In this document: piece by piece, positions 27,334-35,861 of the stretch
Layout of the letters: every line of letters begins with the position of its first letter
How positions within the stretch are numbered: position 1 is the stretch's first letter
NCBI RefSeq assembly: GCF_001713395.1
Contig: NZ_CP016452.1
Span: 1,178,001 to 1,242,000 of the forward strand
DNA length: 64,000 nucleotides
Reading direction: 5' to 3'
Source: Sinorhizobium sp. RAC02
GTDB taxonomy: Bacteria; Pseudomonadota; Alphaproteobacteria; Rhizobiales; Rhizobiaceae
Position numbers and translations under genes: made by a program
Notes under the pieces: model-generated
What the model was told of the DNA's origin: nothing
The model's input: only the letters and a program-made list of their open reading frames with translations
The model's database searches: none

Positions 27334-28791
27334 TTGGGACAGGAAATCGAACTGAAGCTCGACCTTACGCCGCAGGCAGCAGCGGACTTTCTCGCCTCGG
27401 ACCTCGCCGCAAGCGAACCCTTCATACTCGAGCGGCGTGCGACCTATTTCGACACGCCGGACGCGGACCTGCGCGCTGCCGGCTTTTCCCTTAGAATTCG
27501 AGACGATGCGCAGGGGCGCGTCCAGATCGTCAAGGCTGTCGGCGCCAGCGCGGCCAGCCTTTTTGCGCGCCCGAAATGGGAGCAAAATGTCGATGGCGAC
27601 AAGCCCGTGCTCGACGATACGACGCCACTCAAGACCTTTCTCGGCCGGCGCGCCGAAGCGTTGGAACCACTTTTCGAGGTGGTCGTCGAGCGGCGGCGTT
27701 GGTCGGTGGCCTGGGAGGATGCGCGCATCGAGGTAGCGCTCGACCGTGGCGATATCGTTGTTGGCGAGCGGCGTACGCCGGTCTGCGAAATCGAGCTGGA
27801 ACTCGTGGAAGGCCCGCCATCCGCGCTGTTTTCCTATGCCCGTACGCTGGACCGGGTCGCGCCGTTGCGGCTCGGCGTGCTGAGCAAGGCGGAGCGAGGT
27901 TATCGGTTGCTCGGTGCCGCTGTCCGCGCCGTCAAGGCCGAGCCGGTCGCGCTGACGCCCGACATGAGCGTTCCCGGCGCCTTCCGCATCATTGCTGACG
28001 GCTGTCTCAAGCCGTTTCGCCTCAACGAGATGCTGTTTGAGGGCGGCGGCGAGGAAGCTGTGCACCAGGCGCGCGTTGCGCTGCGCCGGCTGCGTTCTGC
28101 GCTTTGGGTGTTCAAGGCCGTACTGGAAGATGATGCCTTCGGGCACATGAAGGACGAGCTGAAATGGCTGGCCGGCGCTCTCGGCGAGGTGCGTGACCTC
28201 GACGTGCTGATCCGCCGTTGCAAGGACGAAGCGCTGCGGAAGGTGCTTGCGGATACGCGCGAGACGGCCTTCCGGGCCGCGATCGCCGACCTTGAATCGC
28301 CGCGCGCCCGCGCCTTGATGCTGGACTTCGCCGACTGGCTCGCCTGCGGCGCCTGGCACGGTCTCATGTCTGCACGGGAAATTCGCGAGCAGCCGGTCAG
28401 CGAATTCGCAGCCTCAGCCCTCGACCGGCTACGCCGCAAGGTCAAGAAGGGCGGCCGCGACCTCGTCGATCTCGACGACGACGCCCGTCACGAAGTGCGC
28501 AAGGACGCCAAGAAGCTGCGATACGCGGCGGAGTTCTTTGGTTCGCTCTTCGATCGCAAGCGCCAGAAGCGCCGCCATGGCCGGTTCCTCGCCGCGTTGG
28601 AACCCTTGCAGGATCAGCTCGGCGCGCTTAACGACGCCGCCGCGATGCCGGAGCTTCTGGCACGACTCGGCCTGGCGGACGACGCTCGAAAAGCCTTCCC
28701 TTCCAATGCGATCGACAGTAGACGGGATGTGATCAAGGCGGCGGCGGATGCCCATGACGCCTTGGTCGATACGAAACGCTTCTGGCGCTAG
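27334..28791 (+). CDS. CYTH-CHAD domain inorganic triphosphatase-like protein
   Basis: A 485-residue two-domain protein. The CYTH domain (about 1-200) opens with GQEIELKLDL, the ExExK metal/triphosphate motif, and has paired basic and acidic strands (RRATYFDTPD, LRIRDD). The CHAD domain (about 215-480) is helical and rich in conserved His/Arg/Lys such as EEAVHQARVALRRLRSALWVF and DARHEVRKDAKKLRYAAEFF, which in this family bind polyphosphate. E. coli YgiF is a comparable triphosphatase. The start is a TTG, decided by GGAGAA 6 nt upstream and by the ExExK motif beginning at residue 4. Its position after the PstS/Na-Pi pair suggests a role in tripolyphosphate or polyphosphate turnover. Confidence 0.9.
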   Translation: MGQEIELKLDLTPQAAADFLASDLAASEPFILERRATYFDTPDADLRAAGFSLRIRDDAQGRVQIVKAVGASAASLFARPKWEQNVDGDKPVLDDTTPLKTFLGRRAEALEPLFEVVVERRRWSVAWEDARIEVALDRGDIVVGERRTPVCEIELELVEGPPSALFSYARTLDRVAPLRLGVLSKAERGYRLLGAAVRAVKAEPVALTPDMSVPGAFRIIADGCLKPFRLNEMLFEGGGEEAVHQARVALRRLRSALWVFKAVLEDDAFGHMKDELKWLAGALGEVRDLDVLIRRCKDEALRKVLADTRETAFRAAIADLESPRARALMLDFADWLACGAWHGLMSAREIREQPVSEFAASALDRLRRKVKKGGRDLVDLDDDARHEVRKDAKKLRYAAEFFGSLFDRKRQKRRHGRFLAALEPLQDQLGALNDAAAMPELLARLGLADDARKAFPSNAIDSRRDVIKAAADAHDALVDTKRFWR

Positions 28792-28818
28792 TTCGCCTGT
28801 CTCCCGCAAGGACTTTCC

Positions 28819-29784
28819 ATGACGGTCGTCGCCTCTTATCTCTACCGTGACGGACGACGATTCCAGGAGGTTCCGCTCGAATCCGTGGCGATGCCGACGG
28901 AAAAGACGGATTTCATCTGGATCGGCCTGCATGAGCCGACCGCGGAGGAACTCGCCATCCTCAAGGCGCGTTTCAACCTGCATGAACTGTCCGTCAGCGA
29001 CGCGGCGAACCCCTTGCAGACGCCAAAACTCAGCGCCTATGACGACCAGATCTTCGTGCTCGCCCAGACCGCCAAGCTCGACGGCGATGGCATCACCTAT
29101 GGCCGCACGGCGATCTTCGTCGGCGAGCGCTACATCATCACCGTCCGCCATGGTTCCGAACGCGGCCATGGCGAACTGCGTGGCCGGCTGGAAACCTCGC
29201 CGCATACGATGCGTCACGGCACGGACTATATCCTGCACGCCATTCTCGATTTCATCGTCGACGGCTACCTGCCGATCGTGCGCACGATCGAGGATTCCGT
29301 GCTCGACATGGAACGCAAGATGCTCGATTCCTTTCTCGACCGTGCCCAGATCAAACGCATCTTCCGGCTGCGGCGCGAGGTCATCCTGTTCCAGCGCGTG
29401 CTGGATGCCATGCTGGACCTCTGCGGCAAGCTCGTGCATCTCGACCTGCCGTGCCTCGATGTCGAGGCCAAGCCCTATTTCCGCGATGCGCTCCAGCATA
29501 TGCACCGCATCGAGCAGATGGTGGGTGGCCTGCGGGACGTCATCACCTCGGTCTTCGAAGCGAGCAACCTGCTCGAACAGCAGCGCCAGGGCGTGATTAC
29601 CCGCCAGCTCGCCTCCTGGGCGGCCATCCTTGCGGTGCCGACGGCGATTGCCGGCATCTACGGCATGAATTTCGAGAACATGCCGGAGCTGAAGACACAG
29701 TACGGCTATTTCGCCGTGCTCGCCGTCATCGTCGTCTTCTGCGGTACGCTCTACTGGCGCTTCAAGCGCGCCAAATGGCTGTGA
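28819..29784 (+). CDS. corA: CorA-family magnesium/divalent-cation channel
   Basis: A 321-residue CorA: a cytoplasmic funnel domain (1-250), the long stalk helix, and two C-terminal membrane helices with the Y-GMN selectivity motif at residues 281-284 (IYGMNFENMP) and a basic KRAKWL end. It forms a homopentameric inner-membrane Mg2+ channel (possibly Co2+ or Ni2+). It starts 27 nt after the CYTH-CHAD gene with AAGGAC before the ATG, so the two are probably co-transcribed; Mg2+ is the usual cofactor of CYTH enzymes and counter-ion of polyphosphate, which makes the pairing sensible. Confidence 0.92.
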   Translation: MTVVASYLYRDGRRFQEVPLESVAMPTEKTDFIWIGLHEPTAEELAILKARFNLHELSVSDAANPLQTPKLSAYDDQIFVLAQTAKLDGDGITYGRTAIFVGERYIITVRHGSERGHGELRGRLETSPHTMRHGTDYILHAILDFIVDGYLPIVRTIEDSVLDMERKMLDSFLDRAQIKRIFRLRREVILFQRVLDAMLDLCGKLVHLDLPCLDVEAKPYFRDALQHMHRIEQMVGGLRDVITSVFEASNLLEQQRQGVITRQLASWAAILAVPTAIAGIYGMNFENMPELKTQYGYFAVLAVIVVFCGTLYWRFKRAKWL

Positions 29785-29796
29785 TCTGGCTGGTGC

Positions 29797-31077
29797 TCAG
29801 GCGCGAAGCGCTCTCGCCGGGCTGAGGCGAAGCGCCGAAAGCGCCGGTATGATCGATATCAGCACGGCGAGAATGCCGAACCAGACAGCCAGCGAGATAT
29901 CCTCGCGGGCGAACTCCACGGGCATACGCACGGCCGTCGTCGCGGTGAGCGAGGCGGAGATGAGTTGTGCTGCGCCGTAACCGAGCACGATGCCCAGCCC
30001 GAAGCCGGCGAGGAATAGCAGGAACAGCTCGCCCCAGACGATGGCGACGACCGCGCGCGCCGGTGCGCCAAAAGCTCTCAATGCGCCGATTTGCTTCTGG
30101 CGCGTGCCGATATGCATGATCGTGACGAGCAGGATGGCGGCGATGACGATGACCTGCGTGCCGATGGCAATCGCCAGAAGCAGGCTGCGCGCATCGCCAA
30201 GTGTCGCGTAGAGGCGCGTCAGCACCTCCGCCGGAAAGACGGCGAGCGTCGTCTCGCCGCGATATTCCTGACGCAGGCGATAGGCGTCGGCGACCGTCTT
30301 CGGCTTGACGAGAACGGCGGGGAGGCCAGGCGTCTCGGCGTCGAAATGCTCGTCAATCGCGGCGGCAGGATCGATATGCGCCTCGTGCTCCTGTTCTTCG
30401 GCGTGCTCGTGCTCGGCCGCAGCAACCGTCGCGAGCCCCCCGGCGGCGTGGTCATGATCGTGCCCGGCCTCGCCCTCCATGCCGTGCAGTTGCCAGACGG
30501 CGCGGATCGGCACGAGGATGGCGCGGTCCCAGGCGGTGCCTGTCGGGGCCATGCGGCCGCTCACCGTGTAGATGAGCTCGGTGTGCGTATGGCCACCCTC
30601 GTCAGCGCCGCCATGCATCGGCTTGATCTCAGCACCGACGGGCTTTCGCACGTCCGCGCCGATCACCGCCTCGCCGAGACGGGCGAACATCGTTCCCTCG
30701 GCGAGCGTCGGCGAGAGCGCGGAAACAAGCTTGCTCGTCGTGCCGACGACCGGATGGCCATCCGCGGAATCGCCGAAGCCGACCGGGGCGGCGAATTCGA
30801 CGCGGGGGTCCTCGGAGAGTTTTGCCAGCACGCTGCCGGACATCAGCGGCAGCGGCGAGGGTTGCAGGAAGACGGCCGATAGTGCGAGTTGTGTTTCGCT
30901 GCCGGCTGCTCCGATGACAAGGTCGAATTTTTCCGCCGCGCGGGCGCTGCCAAGCCGGACGGCGCGCTCCTGCAAGGTGACGGTGACGCTGAGCGCAACG
31001 GAAAGCGCAATCAGCACGATGACGGCAAGTGCTCCACCCTTGAAGCGGCGAAGATCGGCAAGGATGAAGCGTATCAT
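29797..31077 (-). CDS. FtsX/MacB-like ABC permease with His-rich periplasmic loop
   Basis: A 426-residue FtsX-type permease: one N-terminal helix (about 15-35), a large periplasmic domain, then three C-terminal helices with QIGALRAFGAPARAVVAIVWGE, the coupling segment. The periplasmic domain contains a stretch around residues 200-250 dense in His, Asp and Glu (GHDHDHA, EHEHAEEQEHEAH), a likely zinc-binding site. Its start overlaps the ATPase stop (ATGA). With the ATPase and the DUF3299 protein it resembles the zinc-linked Pseudomonas PA4064-PA4066 genes; here the set follows an alkaline phosphatase, itself a zinc enzyme. Confidence 0.85.
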   Translation of the reverse strand: MIRFILADLRRFKGGALAVIVLIALSVALSVTVTLQERAVRLGSARAAEKFDLVIGAAGSETQLALSAVFLQPSPLPLMSGSVLAKLSEDPRVEFAAPVGFGDSADGHPVVGTTSKLVSALSPTLAEGTMFARLGEAVIGADVRKPVGAEIKPMHGGADEGGHTHTELIYTVSGRMAPTGTAWDRAILVPIRAVWQLHGMEGEAGHDHDHAAGGLATVAAAEHEHAEEQEHEAHIDPAAAIDEHFDAETPGLPAVLVKPKTVADAYRLRQEYRGETTLAVFPAEVLTRLYATLGDARSLLLAIAIGTQVIVIAAILLVTIMHIGTRQKQIGALRAFGAPARAVVAIVWGELFLLFLAGFGLGIVLGYGAAQLISASLTATTAVRMPVEFAREDISLAVWFGILAVLISIIPALSALRLSPARALRA

Positions 31078-31760
31078 GCCGCGAGCACCTCGCTGCTGTC
31101 TTCGACGATGCATCCGCCATCGAGGTCGACGCGCCGGTCGAGCCGCTCCATGAGCGCCGGATCGTGGGTGACGACGATAAGCGTTGCCCCCTCATCGCGG
31201 GCGAGCCGGACGATCAGCTCGGCCACTTCGCTGCCAGTACGACGGTCGAGGCTGGCGGTCGGTTCGTCGGCAACGATCACGCCGGGCTTCGACAACAGCG
31301 CGCGCGCCACAGTCACGCGCTGCATCTCGCCGCGCGACAGGGTCTCGATGGCCTGGTCAGGGCGGGCAATGCCCGTTGTTTCGAGGAGATGCAGCGCGCG
31401 TTCGCGCTCGGCCGGCTTGAGGCGCCGGGAAAGGCGGACCGGCAAGACGACGTTCTCGAAAGCCGAAAGGCCGGGAAACAGATGGAAGTCCTGCATGACG
31501 AGGCCGATATTGGCTGCGCGGAACGCATCGCGTTTGCCTGCGGCAAGGGCGGTGATATCGGTGCCGCCCCAGGACACTGAACCGCTTGTCACGGTATCGA
31601 GCCCGGTCATCGCGTTAATCAGCGTGCTCTTGCCGGAACCCGATGCGCCGGTGATCGCGAGGCGTCCGCCGGCGGGAAGGTGAAGCTGGTCGATGGACAG
31701 CACCGGCGTGTCGAGGCCGGGAAAGCGCATGGTGAGACCGGAAATAGCGAGAGCCAGCAT
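31074..31760 (-). CDS. MacB/LolD-like ABC ATPase
   Basis: A 228-residue ATPase with Walker A GASGSGKST, signature LSRGEMQR (the usual LSGGQ with Arg at the third position, as in several LolD/MacB-type proteins), Walker B VIVADEPTASLD and the switch His in VVTHD. It partners the FtsX-like permease whose start it overlaps by 4 nt. Such mechanotransmission pairs do not import through a channel but drive periplasmic conformational work. The ATG chosen (MLALAISG) lies 2 nt past the stop of the DUF3299 gene. Confidence 0.88.
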   Translation of the reverse strand: MLALAISGLTMRFPGLDTPVLSIDQLHLPAGGRLAITGASGSGKSTLINAMTGLDTVTSGSVSWGGTDITALAAGKRDAFRAANIGLVMQDFHLFPGLSAFENVVLPVRLSRRLKPAERERALHLLETTGIARPDQAIETLSRGEMQRVTVARALLSKPGVIVADEPTASLDRRTGSEVAELIVRLARDEGATLIVVTHDPALMERLDRRVDLDGGCIVEDSSEVLAA

Positions 31761-31762
31761 CG

Positions 31763-32233
31763 TCAGGCCGTGTCGAACGCGGCTTCGCGAAGACGCAATT
31801 GGCTGACGAAACCGGTATCCGGATCGGTCCATGAGCCGTATTCGAGCACGCCCTGTGCCTCGATCGGCGCATTGAACTGCACGAAGGTCTGCTTGCGGGC
31901 GAGATAGACGACGAGAATGTTGTCGGGCCAGTCCGCATCCGAGGAGCAGAAGGGGCAGAGCGACATCGGGATTTCGGTGAGCACGAAGAAGTTCGCCTCC
32001 GCCTTCAGCGGCGGCGCCATGAAGCCCTTGATGGTGATTTCCTGGCCTGTCAGCCGCTTCACCTTGTCGGAGAATTCGAGCCCCAGCACGCCAAAGCTCT
32101 TGTAGAGCTCGCCGAAGCCGAGTGTCTCCCCAGCCAGGGCCGGGCGGGCAAGAGGCAGGATCGGCAGGGCAGCCAATGCGCAGAGCATCCGCCGCCTGTC
32201 GAAAAACATACGGGAATCGTCCGTCATGGCCAT
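31763..32233 (-). CDS. DUF3299-family exported protein
   Basis: A 156-residue protein with an N-terminal export signal: RRRMLCALAALPILPLARPALAGE has an arginine-rich n-region and may go through Tat (consensus only partly met). The mature part has the pattern G-x-E-I-T-I-K-G-F-M-x-P, FVLTEIPMSLCPFCSSDADWP and LEYGSWTDPDTGFVSQLRL, which matches DUF3299 proteins encoded beside zinc-linked MacB-like ABC genes. The CPFC pair could bind metal or form a disulfide. It lies 65 nt after alkaline phosphatase and is likely in its operon. A second ATG 6 nt inside has better spacing to AGGAAG. Confidence 0.78.
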   Translation of the reverse strand: MAMTDDSRMFFDRRRMLCALAALPILPLARPALAGETLGFGELYKSFGVLGLEFSDKVKRLTGQEITIKGFMAPPLKAEANFFVLTEIPMSLCPFCSSDADWPDNILVVYLARKQTFVQFNAPIEAQGVLEYGSWTDPDTGFVSQLRLREAAFDTA

Positions 32234-32298
32234 GCTTCCTTCTTCATCGGCGAGAATGCGGACAGGCGGCGCGGGGCCGCCTGTCCGTTATGGGTAGC

Positions 32299-34053
32299 TC
32301 AGTCCTTCGCTACGCCGAGCGCGAAGGCATCGGCCAGCACGCGGTACACGTCGCTCTGCTCCATGTAGCCACGGAAGCCTTCCGAGCCGGGGCCGATCGC
32401 CTGAAGCACCACGTCGTCGACGGCGTGAACGCCGGTATCGCCATCCTTCGGAATGTTACCCTGCACGAAGACGGCGCCGGGCACGCCCTTGTACTCTTCG
32501 TTGGCGACATATTCCTTCGCCTCGTTCTGCACGGCCGGAACGAACGGGCCGTCGAGCTTCGGACGGAAGGTCTCGTAGTGGTCCGGACCGTTATTGGCCG
32601 CCAGGAACAGGCGACGCGAAACGTCGATACGATCCGGATAACCATCGCCATTCGCATCTTCATAGTTCGGGAAGCCGGCATCGTCATAGGTGCCGACCTT
32701 GGCGCGCATTTCGTCGCCCGGCTTCTCGTCATCGACGGTGCCGATGATGCCGACGCCATGGGTGTGGTCGCCGGTGACGACGATCAGCGTATCCGGGTTC
32801 TTGTCGGCAAATTCACGGGCGACGGCGATAGCCTTGTCGAACTCAATCGTCTCGACGAGCGCACGGTCCCAATCGAGCGGGTGGCTCATCTTGTCGACCG
32901 AGGCAGCTTCGACCATGAGGAAGAAGCCCTCCGGGTTCTTCGAGAGCTTGTCGAGTGCGACCTTGGTCATTTCGACGAGGCCGGGCTGGTTCGGGAATTT
33001 TTCGACGGTGCCCTTCTTGAGGAATTCACGGTCGAGCGTCACGTCCAGGTTGCCGGTGTGGAAGAGGCCGAGCAGCTTGTCCTGGTTCGAGCCGGCAGCA
33101 GCGGCAAGTTCCGTCTTGTCGATCGCCAGGGCATAGCCAGCGTTCTTGAACTCGGCGATATAGTCCTTGTCGTCCTTGCGCTTGGAGCCCGGCACGTCCT
33201 TGCCGAGGAAGTAGGCCGAACCGCCGCCGAGAAGCACATCCGGCTTGACGTCGAGCAGCATGCCGACGATTTCCGCCTTGTCGGCGCGCTTGCGGGTGTG
33301 GGAAACGAGGGCAGCCGGCGTCGCATCCTGGAGTTCCGAGGTGGAAACGATGCCGATCGACTTCTGCGTGGTGCGGCGGAGCGCTTCTGCAATGGTCTCG
33401 ACCTTCGGGTCGTCGAGGCTTGCCGGCGTGCGGTCGGCGTAGACGCCGAGCGCGTTGACGCGCGACTTGTGACCGGTCATGTAGGCCGACATGGTGTTGG
33501 CGCTGTCGGTGGCGATCGAGTGCGTGGACGACGTGCCGATGAAGGCGACCGGCGGGATGTCGTCCATGGCGAGGCGGCCGTTCGCCTTGCCCTCGGTCAT
33601 GCCCTTGGACATGATGCGCGCACCGGTGCGGTGGGCGACGGACAGGCCGTCGGCGATCAGGAAGATGATGTTCTTGGCCTTCGGCTCGGCAACGGTTGCG
33701 TAGACGTCCCAGTTGACCGACTTGGCTTCGCTGCCGGCCGAGACCTCGACCTTATAGGCGCCGGCTTCAGCGATCGTCAGGCCACGCAGGAGGAGGGCCG
33801 AACCGAGAACCTTGTCCTCAGCGCCCTTTTCTTCCGCGACAAATTCGGCCTTCTTGCCGAAGACGGTTTCGTAGTCCTGGCCGTTGACGGTGACCTTCAC
33901 GTCTTCCGGCTTCACCACGGTGTCGAACTCGACCTTGAAGTCGAAGGGCGAGCCGACGAGGATCGTCGCGCGATCCAGCGGATAAACGGTTGCGGCATTT
34001 GCGGCGCCGGCGAGCATCGTTGCCGATGCCAGAGCGAGGATGAGTTTACGCAT
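32299..34053 (-). CDS. Exported alkaline phosphatase (PhoA superfamily)
   Basis: A 584-residue periplasmic phosphomonoesterase. Signal peptide to about residue 20 (GAANA), an additional N-terminal beta domain (about 22-120) not found in E. coli PhoA, then the alkaline phosphatase fold. Metal ligands and nucleophile are visible: IADG with Asp135, THSIATDSANTMSAY with Ser184 as the phosphorylated serine, VEAASVDKMSHPLDW, and TGDHTHG. It would use two Zn ions and one Mg. A three-repeat Pho box sits 52 nt before the start, so PhoB induction at low phosphate is expected. It heads an operon with DUF3299 and ABC genes. Confidence 0.92.
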   Translation of the reverse strand: MRKLILALASATMLAGAANAATVYPLDRATILVGSPFDFKVEFDTVVKPEDVKVTVNGQDYETVFGKKAEFVAEEKGAEDKVLGSALLLRGLTIAEAGAYKVEVSAGSEAKSVNWDVYATVAEPKAKNIIFLIADGLSVAHRTGARIMSKGMTEGKANGRLAMDDIPPVAFIGTSSTHSIATDSANTMSAYMTGHKSRVNALGVYADRTPASLDDPKVETIAEALRRTTQKSIGIVSTSELQDATPAALVSHTRKRADKAEIVGMLLDVKPDVLLGGGSAYFLGKDVPGSKRKDDKDYIAEFKNAGYALAIDKTELAAAAGSNQDKLLGLFHTGNLDVTLDREFLKKGTVEKFPNQPGLVEMTKVALDKLSKNPEGFFLMVEAASVDKMSHPLDWDRALVETIEFDKAIAVAREFADKNPDTLIVVTGDHTHGVGIIGTVDDEKPGDEMRAKVGTYDDAGFPNYEDANGDGYPDRIDVSRRLFLAANNGPDHYETFRPKLDGPFVPAVQNEAKEYVANEEYKGVPGAVFVQGNIPKDGDTGVHAVDDVVLQAIGPGSEGFRGYMEQSDVYRVLADAFALGVAKD

Positions 34054-34104
34054 GGAGGTGCCTCTCTTGAGCGGTGCGTTACCCCCTTGCGATAGAAACT
34101 CAGC

Positions 34105-34133
34105 ATGACAGGCGTATTACAGCCGTGTCACAG
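34105..34133 (-). promoter_or_regulatory. Three-repeat Pho box of the alkaline phosphatase operon
   Basis: On the minus strand CTGTGAC, CTGTAAT and CTGTCAT occur as three 7-mers each separated by exactly 4 nt, i.e. an 11-nt periodic PhoB array (consensus CTGTCAT-N4-CTGTCAC), one more repeat than a minimal box. It ends 52 nt before the phosphatase ATG and overlaps the intergenic space to the antiporter stop. Confidence 0.85.
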
Positions 34134-34139
34134 ATGGCT

Positions 34140-35723
34140 TCACCCCTTGGCAGAAATAGCGCTCAGCTCTTCGAGGTCGAGGTCCCGTTCCAGTTCGTGC
34201 AACGTCTCGTCGTCGATCTCGCCAGCGCGGTGGAGCCGGATGAGTTCGCGACGCCCCGTCGCGACCGCTTCGAGAACGAGGTCGAAATGGGCGTGCAGCA
34301 TGGGTGTGTAGTGCTGTGTGCGCTCAGCATAATCGACGATCGACACGGCCCTGCGCTGATACTTGTCCAGCAATTGCGGATGGATGAGCTTGCCTTCGCT
34401 GTCGTAAGCCCGGCTTTGCACGATGACGAATTGCGCCTGCGCCATGGCGGCTTCGGCCTGGCTCATGGTGAGCCGGGCCTTTTCCGACTCCGGTTCACTC
34501 AGCCGCGCCCAGGCGATCACACGTCCCAGCGTCGTGCCTTGCAGCAGCACGGTGCCGAGAATGACGGCGAACGACGTCACTAGAATGAAGTCACGGCCGG
34601 GAAAGTTTTCCGGCACGCTCAGCGCCAGCGCGAGCGTGACCACGCCGCGAACACCGGCCCAACTGAGCACTGTCGCGCCACCGGCGCCGACTGGCGTGTA
34701 TCGCTTGATCCCCAGAGCATTGCAGAGCCTGATGACGAGGTCCGACCCGAACACCCAGGCGAAGCGGGCGAGGGTGAGGGCCACCAGGATCACCAGGATC
34801 GGCCATCCGAGATCGGCGATCACCACGCCAAAGCCGCCGCCGCGTTCGACGACGCCGCGCAGCGACAGGCCGATCAGGATGAAGACCGCCGCCTCCATCA
34901 GGAAGACGAGTACGGTCCAGAAGGAGGTGCCGCGCATGCGCGTTGCGGCCGAAAAGGCGGTGTGCTGATGCCATCCGGCGATCAGGCCGGTGGTCACGGT
35001 GGCAATGACGCCCGAAACGTGGATGAATTCGCCGAGCAGGTAGGACACCCAGGAAAGCAGGGCCGTGGCGGCGATGATCAGATATTCGTCGCCAAGCCGG
35101 CGCACCAGCAGAACCCATGCCATGCCGATGGCGATGCCGACGAGTGCGCCGCCGACCGCTAGAACGAAAAAGCTGCCCATGGCATCGACCGTGCTGAAGA
35201 TGCCGGTGACGCCGGCGGCAATGGCGAAGCGGAAGAGGACCAGGCCACTCGCATCATTGAATAGGCTTTCTCCCTCGAGCAGGATCTGCAGGCGACGCGG
35301 CAGCTTTACCCGTTGCAGCACGGCGCGGGCGGACACCGCATCGGGCGGCGAGACGATCGCTCCCAATGCCGCGCAGGCCGCCCAGGGGAGTGACGGGAAC
35401 AGCAGATGCGTGACGACAGCCACGACGGCGCAGGTGAAAAACACCGCACCAATGGCAAGCGAAGCGATGCCGATCATATGGCGGCGCAAGGGGCCGAGCG
35501 CAATGAACCAGGCCCCGTCCATCAGCAGCGGCGGCAGGAAGATGACGAGCACCAGCTCCGGATCGACTTCAATGGCGGGCAGACCCGGCATGAAGGCAAG
35601 CAGCGCGCCTCCCGCAAGCAGCGCCACGGATGGCGGCAGCCCGAGCCGGTGGGCTGCGTAATGCAGCGCGATGATCGCCACGAACATGCCGATCACGAGC
35701 TCGAACAAATGTGTTGGATCCAT
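34140..35723 (-). CDS. CPA1-family Na+(K+)/H+ antiporter
   Basis: A 527-residue membrane antiporter with about twelve helices. Family motifs: FLPPLLMDGAW in helix 3, GAIVSPPDAVSA in helix 5 and LLEGESLFNDASGLVLFR with the paired Asn-Asp ion-binding residues. A C-terminal cytoplasmic tail of about 110 residues follows (KARLTMSQAEAAMAQAQ...LERDLDLEEL), partly coiled-coil. NhaP/YjcE-type function in pH and Na+ homeostasis is likely. The stop lies just upstream of the Pho box of the following phosphatase operon. Monocistronic. Confidence 0.9.
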   Translation of the reverse strand: MDPTHLFELVIGMFVAIIALHYAAHRLGLPPSVALLAGGALLAFMPGLPAIEVDPELVLVIFLPPLLMDGAWFIALGPLRRHMIGIASLAIGAVFFTCAVVAVVTHLLFPSLPWAACAALGAIVSPPDAVSARAVLQRVKLPRRLQILLEGESLFNDASGLVLFRFAIAAGVTGIFSTVDAMGSFFVLAVGGALVGIAIGMAWVLLVRRLGDEYLIIAATALLSWVSYLLGEFIHVSGVIATVTTGLIAGWHQHTAFSAATRMRGTSFWTVLVFLMEAAVFILIGLSLRGVVERGGGFGVVIADLGWPILVILVALTLARFAWVFGSDLVIRLCNALGIKRYTPVGAGGATVLSWAGVRGVVTLALALSVPENFPGRDFILVTSFAVILGTVLLQGTTLGRVIAWARLSEPESEKARLTMSQAEAAMAQAQFVIVQSRAYDSEGKLIHPQLLDKYQRRAVSIVDYAERTQHYTPMLHAHFDLVLEAVATGRRELIRLHRAGEIDDETLHELERDLDLEELSAISAKG

Positions 35724-35772
35724 AGGGCTTTATCCTGAAATGGCTTTATTACGACGCGCTTCATTACAAGGC

Positions 35773-35789
35773 GCGTTTTGCCAAAACGC
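35773..35789. repeat. 17-bp palindrome upstream of the antiporter gene
   Basis: GCGTTTTGCCAAAACGC is a perfect 7-bp inverted repeat around GCC, located 50 nt before the antiporter start and 73 nt beyond the dhaL stop. It could be an operator for the antiporter or a weak terminator of the dha operon; no T-run follows on the minus strand. Confidence 0.4.
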
Positions 35790-35861
35790 AATCGCTCAAG
35801 GGCAACTACGGGATCAGACCCACGGAAAACTTCTCTGCCAAATGGCGCGTAAAATCCCGCT

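Noticed and set aside
32122..34095. 657-codon plus-strand frame opposite alkaline phosphatase
   Set aside because: Antisense shadow of a highly conserved enzyme gene with a Pho box on the other strand.
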